From the NCBI GenBank assembly GCA_944372725.1, contig CALWAA010000055.1, positions 1 to 6,746 of the forward strand: DNA of 6,746 bases, written 5' to 3'. Source of the stretch: an uncultured Bacilli bacterium (GTDB taxonomy: Bacteria; Bacillota_I; Bacilli_A; RF39; UBA660). Under the pieces are notes generated by a model. The model searched no databases. It saw only the letters and a program-made list of their open reading frames with translations, and was not told where the DNA came from. A program made the translations under genes and the position numbers. Positions 1 to 6,000 of this stretch are shown here, piece by piece (the stretch's first letter is position 1; every line of letters begins with the position of its first letter).

Positions 1-366
1 GAATTAGGACATTGTGAAATGATTGCTAGTATGGTTCATCAATTAACCAAAAATGCTACAGTAAAAGAGATGGAAGAGGCTGGACTTGGTTCTATGTTTA
101 CGGAACATGGTAAAGGTGTTTATCCTACTGATGCGAGTGGAGTGCCATTTACTGTTAGTTATTTTGCTGTAACTGGAGACCCTCTCGCTGATATTATGGA
201 AGATATGGCAGCAGAGCAAAAAGCTCGGGCAGTTTATGAAAATTTGATTGATTTAACAGATGATGAAGATGTAATTAGAGTGCTTTTATTTTTAAGACAA
301 AGAGAAATTGTTCATTATAATCGTTTTAAAGAATTATTTATGTATTATAAGAAAAAGGGATATTAA
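1..366 (+). CDS. cotJC: CotJC / manganese-catalase family protein (5' end outside window)
   Basis: This is the C-terminal 121 residues of a CotJC-type protein. The reading frame is open from base 1 upstream of the first ATG (position 19), so the true start lies left of the window; CotJC proteins are near 190 residues, so roughly 70 are missing. Mn-catalases are four-helix ferritin-like proteins that disproportionate hydrogen peroxide with a dimanganese centre, and the CotJC branch is known from the spore coat of Bacillus. The window begins in the E-x-x-H metal motif (visible residues E1 and H4, as in ELGHCEM). A second pair, E72 in AAEQKAR and H105 in REIVHYNRF, is 33 residues apart, the same spacing as the known ligands E148 and H181 of the Lactiplantibacillus plantarum enzyme. 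The ligands visible here therefore appear intact. Whether it acts in spores or as a vegetative peroxide defence enzyme cannot be told without the upstream genes (cotJA, cotJB). A hairpin terminator covers the stop codon. Confidence 0.85.
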   Translation, partial: ELGHCEMIASMVHQLTKNATVKEMEEAGLGSMFTEHGKGVYPTDASGVPFTVSYFAVTGDPLADIMEDMAAEQKARAVYENLIDLTDDEDVIRVLLFLRQREIVHYNRFKELFMYYKKKGY

Positions 367-383
367 GATTAATGTCCTTTTTT
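352..383 (+). terminator. Rho-independent terminator of the cotJC-like gene
   Basis: A contiguous 14-bp stem (352-365 with 370-383, two G-U pairs) closes a four-base AGAT loop at 366-369. The 5' arm carries five A then GGGA and the 3' arm ends TCC followed by six T, so the T run is part of the stem. The hairpin lies over the last lysine/glycine/tyrosine codons and the stop codon of the gene it terminates. Confidence 0.8.
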
Positions 384-395
384 CTTGCTTTCTTC

Positions 396-430
396 TTGTA
401 AAATTTAGTGAGATGTGATAACATTATATT
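396..430 (+). promoter_or_regulatory. Probable promoter of the coiled-coil gene unit
   Basis: TTGTAA at 396-401 could be a -35 box; 17 bases later TAACAT at 419-424 preceded by TG at 416-417 could be an extended -10. TATATT at 425-430 is a closer match to the -10 consensus but has no well-spaced -35. The position, between the upstream terminator and the start at 461, fits. The exact boxes are uncertain. Confidence 0.4.
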
Positions 431-460
431 AGAATAAAGATAGGTTGGTGGCTAGTATTT

Positions 461-2119
461 ATGCACACAGAAATATTTAATAATATTGATTTATTAATCG
501 AAATGGCTGGTTCAACTTTAGATGTACAAGATATTGAATCAGATTTAACCCAAATTAATAAAGAAATTCAAGATAAAAAACAGAGATTAAAAGATTTAAA
601 GGGTATGATGAATGATACTCGTTATTTTAATGCTTCTAATGAACTTGTAGATAAAAATATTGAAGTTAGTTTAAAATCAAAACTTACACGCCTAAATAGA
701 AAAATAAAAGAAGTGGGATTAAAATTAAATAGTATTCAAAGTGAAGAAGAAAAGTTAAGGAAAGATATCGATTCTTTACAGGAAAAAATAGAAGAAATTA
801 GAAAATATATTGGTGTGTTAGATACAAAGATAGAAAATGATAAGAGTGATAATTATCAGGCAATTGTGAATAATGAAAAAGAACATATTAAAGAATTAGA
901 ACAAGAATTAGAACGAAAAACGAAAAGACATGATGAACTTTTAAAAGAAATTGAGTTACATGAACAAGCAAAAGAGGAACTTGTAAGCAAGAAAGATGCT
1001 GATGAGGCTAGATTAAAAGAAATAGAAGATAACTTAAATAATCCTAATGCTTATATTGATGAAGATTTAAAGAAACAGGATGAAACTGAATTAGAAGTTT
1101 TAAATAACTCTTTGGATGAACTGCAAAAAAGAAAATTAGAGTATTTAACAGACCCTAATATGATTGGAGCAGATGCTAAAGAATTAATTGCTAATCATAA
1201 TTATTCTGAAGCTTTAAATAAGATTAAAGAACTTTTAACAATTGTTAAATCAAAACCATTCATGGATATTACTAATTTAAGTGTTTTGGATGAAGAATTA
1301 GAGAAAAAAGAAAGTGAAAGAACGGAACTTGCAAATTTTATTGATACGAAAAATTATGCAGGAATGAGTAGTGATGCAGCAAAAAAAAGAGTGGATTATT
1401 TAACAAAGGAAATTGAAGCAGAAAAAGAAGAAGTTAGTCGTTATGAAGTTGCTGGAGAACAAATTGATGAAGATATTAATACTAATTTAAGTGTTTTAAT
1501 TAAGGATTTAGAAACAGAAATTACAAATATTACAAATGAACTTGAGGAATATCAAACTTTATTGAAAGATGAATCTAAATCACGTAGAACAAAAGCTAAT
1601 TTAGAAAATGCAATTCATAAGAAAGAAAAAGAAAAGAATATTTTGGAAGATATATTAAATAGTTATAAGAAAGATTTATTATTTCAAATTACAGTTTCTA
1701 ATGCTATTTTAAAAATTGTTTCTAAATATAATCAAAATATGGAAGAAAAGACAAAAGAAATAGAAGAATTAAAACATCTTCAAGCTTTAGATGAAGTAAC
1801 TAAGGATTATATTGAAGAAGAAAAAGATAAAGAAAAATTGAAAAATATCAATGAAGAAATTAAACAAATTAAAAATCGCCAAAAATTTGATAAAACCCCT
1901 GATGAGATTTATGACCAAATAGAAATGTTACTTGGAACACAAAATGCTACTTTAGATGTTTTAGAAAATGAAGTGCAAAATGAAGAGCCAATTGATGAAC
2001 AAATAGACGATTTGTTTTTAGAAGAAAAGCATGAGGAACCATTGCTTAAAGTGGTAGAGATGATTCCGGCTCAAACTGTACAAAATGAAACATCAGGAGG
2101 TACTTCTTATGGGGCTTAA
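461..2119 (+). CDS. Large cytosolic coiled-coil protein, function unknown
   Basis: The protein has 552 residues. I do not recognise a named family. After a short N-terminal segment (residues 1-25) it is almost entirely charged helix rich in Glu, Lys, Asp, Asn and Leu, with heptad-like spacing at about residues 25-125, 135-230, 275-295, 305-405 and 425-475. Breaks occur near 50-60, at NNPNAYID (193-200), at a region with little heptad pattern near 230-270, and near 296-306. The last 75 residues are acidic and low in structure (around EEPIDEQIDDLF), ending GGTSYGA. It has no signal peptide, membrane segment, Walker box, cysteine or tryptophan. Such proteins are often labelled SMC-like by similarity of composition, but no ATPase head is present, so that label would be wrong. 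The ATG at 461 was chosen because a G-rich site (AGGTTGGTGG, 442-451) precedes it, although this is a weak Shine-Dalgarno. The gene overlaps the next one by 11 bp, suggesting coupled translation and a shared role. Confidence 0.8.
   Translation: MHTEIFNNIDLLIEMAGSTLDVQDIESDLTQINKEIQDKKQRLKDLKGMMNDTRYFNASNELVDKNIEVSLKSKLTRLNRKIKEVGLKLNSIQSEEEKLRKDIDSLQEKIEEIRKYIGVLDTKIENDKSDNYQAIVNNEKEHIKELEQELERKTKRHDELLKEIELHEQAKEELVSKKDADEARLKEIEDNLNNPNAYIDEDLKKQDETELEVLNNSLDELQKRKLEYLTDPNMIGADAKELIANHNYSEALNKIKELLTIVKSKPFMDITNLSVLDEELEKKESERTELANFIDTKNYAGMSSDAAKKRVDYLTKEIEAEKEEVSRYEVAGEQIDEDINTNLSVLIKDLETEITNITNELEEYQTLLKDESKSRRTKANLENAIHKKEKEKNILEDILNSYKKDLLFQITVSNAILKIVSKYNQNMEEKTKEIEELKHLQALDEVTKDYIEEEKDKEKLKNINEEIKQIKNRQKFDKTPDEIYDQIEMLLGTQNATLDVLENEVQNEEPIDEQIDDLFLEEKHEEPLLKVVEMIPAQTVQNETSGGTSYGA
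1271..1497 (+). repeat. Pair of 17-bp direct repeats inside the coiled-coil gene
   Basis: The 17-base string ACTAATTTAAGTGTTTT occurs at 1271-1287 and again at 1481-1497. The copies are 210 bp apart, both are in frame, and both encode TNLSVL (residues 271-276 and 341-346). The period is exactly 70 residues, or ten heptads. The flanking protein sequence is only loosely similar, so this is either a decayed internal duplication or chance in AT-rich sequence. Confidence 0.5.
2095..2100 (+). promoter_or_regulatory. Ribosome binding site AGGAGG that fixes the start of the 81-residue gene
   Basis: A perfect AGGAGG lies 8 bases before the ATG at 2109. It sits inside the last codons of the coiled-coil gene (encoding part of SGGT). 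It lies downstream of the alternative ATG at 2085, so it cannot serve that start. Confidence 0.85.
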
Positions 2120-2354
2120 AATCAATACTATTATTGTTTTAGAAAATAAGGAACAATATATTGTTTTAAAAGAAGCAATGGTCCATGGTAAGAAATATTT
2201 TCTTGCGATGGGATTAGATGAAAATAGAGAGGTTATCTCCTCTAAAGTTGTTATTTTGGAGGAACATGTGAGTGGATTTGATACCTATGTTAGTAAAGTG
2301 GTTGACGGAGAATTAATACCAGTTTTAACAAGAATGTTTAAAGCTCAGATGTAA
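2109..2354 (+). CDS. Small beta-rich protein, DUF1292/YrzB-like
   Basis: The protein has 81 residues starting MGLKINTIIVLEN. The longer frame from 2085 is rejected because the AGGAGG at 2095-2100 lies within it and points to 2109. The pattern resembles the small DUF1292 (YrzB) proteins of Bacillota: alternating hydrophobic strands (TIIVLENKEQYIVLKEA, then KKYFLAMGLDENREV, then KVVILEEH), a Gly/Asp turn, and a C-terminal short helix after DGELIPVLTRMF. The family assignment is by eye and moderate only; the family has no known biochemical role. There is no signal peptide or membrane segment. It overlaps the coiled-coil gene by 11 bp, which implies co-transcription and translational coupling. 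It is followed by an imperfect hairpin and the cdaA promoter, so it ends this unit. Confidence 0.75.
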   Translation: MGLKINTIIVLENKEQYIVLKEAMVHGKKYFLAMGLDENREVISSKVVILEEHVSGFDTYVSKVVDGELIPVLTRMFKAQM

Positions 2355-2362
2355 TCACTTAT

Positions 2363-2390
2363 AAAAAACTTGGATTTAATCCACTTTTTT
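2363..2390 (+). terminator. Probable imperfect terminator after the 81-residue gene
   Basis: The inverted repeat consists of six A (2363-2368), a small internal loop, then TGGAT (2371-2375) pairing with ATCCA (2379-2383) around a TTA loop, and six T (2385-2390). The core stem is only 5 bp and the triloop is tight, so termination may be partial. The element overlaps the promoter of cdaA. Confidence 0.5.
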
Positions 2391-2398
2391 GATATAAT
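2370..2398 (+). promoter_or_regulatory. Promoter of cdaA-cdaR, with extended -10
   Basis: A perfect TATAAT -10 at 2393-2398 is preceded by TG at 2390-2391 (extended -10). A weak -35, TTGGAT (2370-2375), lies 17 bases upstream. The predicted transcript starts near 2405, leaving a leader of about 20 bases with the ribosome binding site AGGAAGGTGA (2411-2420) before the ATG at 2425. There is no room for a riboswitch. Confidence 0.7.
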
Positions 2399-2424
2399 TA
2401 TAAGGCATATAGGAAGGTGAAGTT

Positions 2425-3240
2425 ATGACTTTAGCTAACATTTGGGATGTAATTACAAAGATTATTGATATTGGAATTGTTTGGCTAGTATTTTATTTTA
2501 TATTAAAAAATATTAAAAATAATATTAAAATGGTTCTTATTTTTAAAGGGGTTTTATTAATTTTAATTATTAAATTTTTAAGTGACCTTTTAAATTTATA
2601 TACGGTAGGAGTAATTCTTCAATACTGTTTAGAATGGGGACCTCTGGCTATTATTGTAATCTTTCAACCAGAAATTAGAAGTGTTTTGGAATCAATTGGT
2701 AGAACACAACTTTTGGGTAGACATAAAATTCTTACGATTGATGAACGAGAAAAAGTTGTTTATGAGATTATGAAATCTATTGAATATTTTAAGCGTAATC
2801 GGATTGGAGCACTTCTTGTTATTGAAAGAGAAATTTCATTACAAGAATATATTGAACCTGCTACAAAGATTTATGCTGATTTATCAAGTGATTTACTTGA
2901 AACGATTTTCTTCCCTAATGGACCACTTCATGATGGTGGAGTTATTATACAGGGTGATAGAATTACAGCAGCAGGAGCAGTATTTAAAACAAGTATGAAT
3001 CCTAATATTTCAAAAAGACTTGGTACTAGACATAGAGCAGCTTTAGGTATTGCAGAAGAGTCTGATGCGATTGCCTTAGTTGTATCAGAAGAGTCTGGAA
3101 GAATTAGCGTAGCTGTTGATGGGGAGTTAAATTATAATTTAACCCTAGATGAATTTAGAATGCTTTTAATTGATGCCCTTAATCCAAAACCTGAGGTATT
3201 CTATGAAGCGGAAGATAAGAAAAGCGCAGGTGAAGAATAA
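2425..3240 (+). CDS. cdaA: Membrane diadenylate cyclase CdaA (c-di-AMP synthase)
   Basis: The 271-residue protein condenses two ATP to cyclic di-AMP, a second messenger controlling potassium and osmolyte transport and cell-wall homeostasis. The length and layout match the CdaA/DacA family: three N-terminal hydrophobic helices (about residues 10-30, 35-55 and 60-80), a linker, then the DAC domain from about 95 to 245. Seen directly are GALLVIERE (128-136), PLHDGG (167-172) and the intact RHR motif at 202-204 in GTRHRAALG, followed by LVVSEESGRISVA. The ATP/metal-binding motif reads D170-G171-G172 instead of the common DGA; the catalytic aspartate is kept, so activity is expected. The C-terminal tail after about 252 is short and charged. 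The gene is co-transcribed with cdaR through a TAATG overlap. Regulation beyond the extended -10 promoter is not visible. Confidence 0.96.
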   Translation: MTLANIWDVITKIIDIGIVWLVFYFILKNIKNNIKMVLIFKGVLLILIIKFLSDLLNLYTVGVILQYCLEWGPLAIIVIFQPEIRSVLESIGRTQLLGRHKILTIDEREKVVYEIMKSIEYFKRNRIGALLVIEREISLQEYIEPATKIYADLSSDLLETIFFPNGPLHDGGVIIQGDRITAAGAVFKTSMNPNISKRLGTRHRAALGIAEESDAIALVVSEESGRISVAVDGELNYNLTLDEFRMLLIDALNPKPEVFYEAEDKKSAGEE

Positions 3241-4610
3241 TGAAGAAGATAGGAAAAGCTATTGGACGTTTTTTTAAGGCTATTTACCGTGTTATTGATA
3301 AATTAATTGTTACGCCAATTAGTAGATTAATCTTTAATATTCGTGAGTATTTACGTGGTAAAAATTTTAAGTTAGATTATATATTTAATCGTCCTAATTT
3401 TATGATTTATGTTTCACTCATTCTTGCAGTAGTAGTTTTTTTACTCATTGATTCGCGAGTTATTACTTTGGTGGAATCAGAAGCTGAGGTTATTACCAAT
3501 GTTCCTGTTACGGTTAATTATAATGAAGAAGCTTATGTTGTTGAGGGAATTCCGGAGACTGTTGATATTGTTTTAATTGGTCGAAAAAGTGATATTTATT
3601 TAGCAAAACAACTTGGAACGAATAATGTTATATTAGATTTATCTGATTATGAAGCTAGAGATTCTGCTTATCGGGTATATTTATCCTATACTAAATCAAT
3701 TGATTCCATTGATTATAAGTTAGACCCTTCTTATGTAACGGTTACTATTAAAGATAAAATTAGTGTTACAAAAACTATAGATTATGATTTAATTAATGAA
3801 AAATATTTAAGTGAAGAATTAAGTGTGGAATCAGTTGAATTAGCTCGTAGTGAAGTAGTCGTTAAGGGTAGTGAGGATGCGATTAATGATATAGCTAGCG
3901 TTAAAGCTTTAATTGATTTAAGTGATGAAGCCTTAACAGATGTTGGTACTTATACTCTTAATAATGTTCGGTTAGTAGCTTATGATTCTCAAGGGGAAGT
4001 ATTAGATAATATTGAAATTGTACCAACCACTCTTAGTGCGACAATTACTCTTGATACTTATTCAAAGAGTGTGCCAATTGATGTTAGAACAACCGGTACT
4101 TTGGTTACTGGTAAAGCAATCGCATCTATTCTAATTAATAATAGTAATAGTTATTCGGTAACCATTTATGGTGATGAAGAACAAATTAGTGGTATTACAA
4201 GTGTTCCTGTTACAATCAATGTTGATGGGGAAGGTACAAATAGTACAAGAAATTATAATGTAACTATTTCTAGACCTACAGGTGTTCGGGCTTTAAGTGA
4301 AAATAATGCTAGTATTACTGTTACTTTTGGCGATGAACGACAAAAAGAAGTAGAGCTATCAACTATATCTAGTAGAAATTTAGCTAGTGGTTATACAGCT
4401 AATATTATTGGTACAAGTAGTGTTCCGGTAATTGTAAAAGGTGTTCAATCTGTTATTGATAATGTTGATGCATCTAATATTAATGCTTATATTGACCTAG
4501 AAGGTTATACTCCTGGTGAATATGATGTTGAAGTAAAAATTGAAAATGATGACCCTAGATTAAATTATGTGGTATCTTCTACAGTAAAGGTTAGAATAGC
4601 AAATGAATAA
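3240..4610 (+). CDS. cdaR: YbbR-domain regulator of CdaA (CdaR)
   Basis: The 456-residue membrane-anchored protein has an extracytoplasmic region of YbbR repeats. CdaR binds CdaA in the membrane and modulates c-di-AMP synthesis in Bacillus and Listeria. Visible here are a basic cytoplasmic N-terminus (1-53, many Lys/Arg), one transmembrane segment (about 54-71, FMIYVSLILAVVVFLLI), and four YbbR-like units of 85-95 residues, roughly 83-173, 176-273, 276-365 and 368-454. Each unit has the typical motif of hydrophobic strand, V-x-G or I-x-G, and an aspartate-rich loop: VDIVLIGRKSDI, VVVKGSEDAI, SVTIYGDEEQI and PVIVKGVQSVI. The length is close to Bacillus subtilis CdaR (near 480). The ATG overlaps the cdaA stop by one base (TAATG), with AGGTGA at 3229-3234 as ribosome binding site, which implies coupled, near-stoichiometric translation. 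glmM, the usual third gene, does not follow; a strong terminator does. Confidence 0.93.
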   Translation: MKKIGKAIGRFFKAIYRVIDKLIVTPISRLIFNIREYLRGKNFKLDYIFNRPNFMIYVSLILAVVVFLLIDSRVITLVESEAEVITNVPVTVNYNEEAYVVEGIPETVDIVLIGRKSDIYLAKQLGTNNVILDLSDYEARDSAYRVYLSYTKSIDSIDYKLDPSYVTVTIKDKISVTKTIDYDLINEKYLSEELSVESVELARSEVVVKGSEDAINDIASVKALIDLSDEALTDVGTYTLNNVRLVAYDSQGEVLDNIEIVPTTLSATITLDTYSKSVPIDVRTTGTLVTGKAIASILINNSNSYSVTIYGDEEQISGITSVPVTINVDGEGTNSTRNYNVTISRPTGVRALSENNASITVTFGDERQKEVELSTISSRNLASGYTANIIGTSSVPVIVKGVQSVIDNVDASNINAYIDLEGYTPGEYDVEVKIENDDPRLNYVVSSTVKVRIANE

Positions 4611-4615
4611 AAAGT

Positions 4616-4646
4616 AAGCAATCAATGATTTAGTTGATTGCTTTTT
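4616..4646 (+). terminator. Rho-independent terminator of cdaA-cdaR
   Basis: A perfect 10-bp stem AAGCAATCAA (4616-4625) with TTGATTGCTT (4634-4643) encloses an eight-base loop. The 3' arm runs into T residues through 4646. It lies just after the cdaR stop codon and closes the operon before obgE. Confidence 0.87.
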
Positions 4647-4669
4647 ATATGGTATTTTTCGTGCTTTTA

Positions 4670-4678
4670 TGGTATGAT
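4670..4678 (+). promoter_or_regulatory. obgE promoter, extended -10
   Basis: TATGAT at 4673-4678 (five of six to TATAAT) is preceded by TG at 4670-4671, giving an extended -10. No good -35 lies at the right distance; TGGTAT at 4650-4655 is the best at 17 bases. The leader would be only about 10 bases, just covering the ribosome binding site. Confidence 0.55.
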
Positions 4679-4684
4679 ATGAAG

Positions 4685-4690
4685 AGGTGA
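4685..4690 (+). promoter_or_regulatory. Ribosome binding site AGGTGA that fixes the obgE start
   Basis: AGGTGA lies 5 bases before the ATG at 4696. The in-frame GTG at 4687 and ATG at 4690 fall in or against this site and so cannot be its start codons. Obg proteins also begin MFVDE, which matches the ATG at 4696. Confidence 0.85.
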
Positions 4691-4695
4691 TGCAC

Positions 4696-5970
4696 ATGTT
4701 TGTAGATGAATTAACAATTAAAGTAGAAGCAGGAAAAGGAGGAGATGGTTGTACTTCTTTTCGTCGCGAGTGGTGTGTGCCAATGGGGGGACCTGATGGT
4801 GGGAATGGCGGTAAAGGCGCTAGCATTATTTTTCAAGTGGATAAAGGGTTAAAAACTTTAATTGACCTTAGATATATGAAAATAATAAAAGGAAAAAAAG
4901 GAGAAAATGGGAAAGGCTCTAACAGGAATGGGGCAAATGCCGAAGATGTTATTATTAAAGTACCAGAGGGAACTACTGTAGTGGATGCCAGTACTAATTT
5001 AGTTATTGCTGATTTGGTTGGAGATAATACCGAAGTTGTCGTTGCTCAGGGGGGCAGAGGTGGCAGAGGTAATACGGCTTTTCGTACCCAAACAGATACA
5101 GCTCCTAAATTTAGTGAACTTGGAGAACCGGGAGAAGTGAAGACTTTAAAAGTTGAACTTAAAATGATTGCGGATGTCGGATTAGTAGGTCTTCCTAGTG
5201 TTGGTAAGTCCACAATTCTTTCGATGATTAGTGCTGCAACACCAAAGATTGCTAGTTACCATTTTACAACTTTATCTCCTAATCTTGGTGTTGTCAAATT
5301 AAAGGATGGTCGCTCGTTTGTTATGGCTGACCTTCCAGGACTTATTGAAGGGGCAAGTGAAGGGGTAGGTCTTGGTCATAAATTTTTAAGACATGCGATG
5401 CGGACAAGAATTCTTGCTCATGTGATTGATATGGGAGCCGAAGAAGGAAGAAATCCAATTGATGACTATAAAGTTATTCGTGATGAAATAGAAGCTTATA
5501 GTGAAAAACTTGCTTTGAAAAAAGAAATTGTGATAGCTAATAAAATGGATTTAGAACAGGCTCAAAATAATTTAGAGGCTTTTAAAAAGGCTTATCCAAA
5601 TGTCCTAATCGTAGAAGTAAGTAGTGTTACCAATACCGGTTTTGATAACCTTATGAAAACGCTTGCAGATACGCTTGATACCATTAGCAATGACCCAATT
5701 TATACTGATGAGGAGATGGCAAGTCATGTTACTTATAAGTTTAAAAATGAAAGACCTTTTACTATTACTAAGATTGATGATGTTTGGGTTTTAGAGGGTG
5801 CTGAGTTAGAAAAATTATTTAAAATGACCCGTTTTGATGAAGATGAAGCAGTTATGCGTTTTGCGAGAAAACTTAAAGGCATGGGTGTTGATGAAGAACT
5901 AGAAAGACTTGGTGCAAAGCCTGGTGATGAAGTGCAAATTTGTGATTATATTTTTGAATTTAAAGAATAA
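4696..5970 (+). CDS. obgE: Obg-family GTPase (ObgE/CgtA), 50S ribosome assembly factor
   Basis: The 424-residue protein begins MFVDELTIKV. It is an essential GTPase that binds the 50S subunit late in assembly and is linked to the ppGpp and general stress responses. Three domains are complete. The glycine-rich Obg fold spans about 1-158 (GGDG, GGPDGGNGGKG, GGRGGRGN). The G domain spans about 159-335, with G1 GLPSVGKS (165-172), switch I FTTLSPNLGV (190-199), G3 DLPG (212-215) followed by LIEGASEGVGLG, G4 NKMD (282-285), and a G5 reading VSSVTNTG where SA is more usual. The C-terminal OCT domain, present in Bacillota and some relatives but not in Escherichia coli, spans about 345-424 (WVLEGAELEKLF, FARKLKGMGVDEEL, GAKPGDEVQI). 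The start at 4696 was chosen over the upstream GTG because of the ribosome binding site and family alignment. It is transcribed alone, between the cdaR terminator and its own terminator. Confidence 0.97.
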   Translation: MFVDELTIKVEAGKGGDGCTSFRREWCVPMGGPDGGNGGKGASIIFQVDKGLKTLIDLRYMKIIKGKKGENGKGSNRNGANAEDVIIKVPEGTTVVDASTNLVIADLVGDNTEVVVAQGGRGGRGNTAFRTQTDTAPKFSELGEPGEVKTLKVELKMIADVGLVGLPSVGKSTILSMISAATPKIASYHFTTLSPNLGVVKLKDGRSFVMADLPGLIEGASEGVGLGHKFLRHAMRTRILAHVIDMGAEEGRNPIDDYKVIRDEIEAYSEKLALKKEIVIANKMDLEQAQNNLEAFKKAYPNVLIVEVSSVTNTGFDNLMKTLADTLDTISNDPIYTDEEMASHVTYKFKNERPFTITKIDDVWVLEGAELEKLFKMTRFDEDEAVMRFARKLKGMGVDEELERLGAKPGDEVQICDYIFEFKE

Positions 5971-6000
5971 AAAAATGGAGCTTAGTAAAACTCTATTTTT
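5971..6000. terminator. Bidirectional terminator between convergent obgE and the - strand gene
   Basis: A 10-bp stem (5971-5980 with 5991-6000, one G-U pair) has AAAAATGGAG on one side and CTCTATTTTT on the other, with a ten-base loop that can add two more A-T pairs. The A tract on one flank and T tract on the other let it work on both strands. It directly follows the obgE stop. Its last two bases (5999-6000) belong to the stop codon of the - strand gene, so each convergent gene ends at or inside the hairpin. Confidence 0.8.

Noticed and set aside
367..460. Possible small RNA or riboswitch in the intergenic gap
   Set aside because: After the terminator the gap has only a plausible promoter and a G-rich site before the ATG; no conserved structured leader fits in the space.
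2085..2108. Upstream ATG as the start of the 81-residue gene
   Set aside because: The AGGAGG at 2095-2100 lies downstream of this ATG and is ideally spaced for 2109. The extra eight residues are the coiled-coil gene read in another frame.
461..2119. Annotation of the coiled-coil protein as an SMC or chromosome-segregation ATPase
   Set aside because: No Walker A, Walker B or signature motif is present at either end; similarity would be compositional only.
2780..2998. Open frame of 72 codons on the + strand in another frame of cdaA
   Set aside because: It lies wholly inside the DAC domain coding region of cdaA, which is clearly the real gene. It has no ribosome binding site of its own.
4687..4695. 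Upstream GTG (4687) and ATG (4690) as the obgE start
   Set aside because: Both fall in or against the AGGTGA ribosome binding site, and the family begins MFVDE, which fits the ATG at 4696.
4560..4826. Open frame of 88 codons on the - strand, proline-rich
   Set aside because: It is the antisense shadow of the cdaR end, the terminator and the glycine-rich start of obgE; the prolines are complements of obgE glycine codons. It has no ribosome binding site and covers the terminator and promoter.
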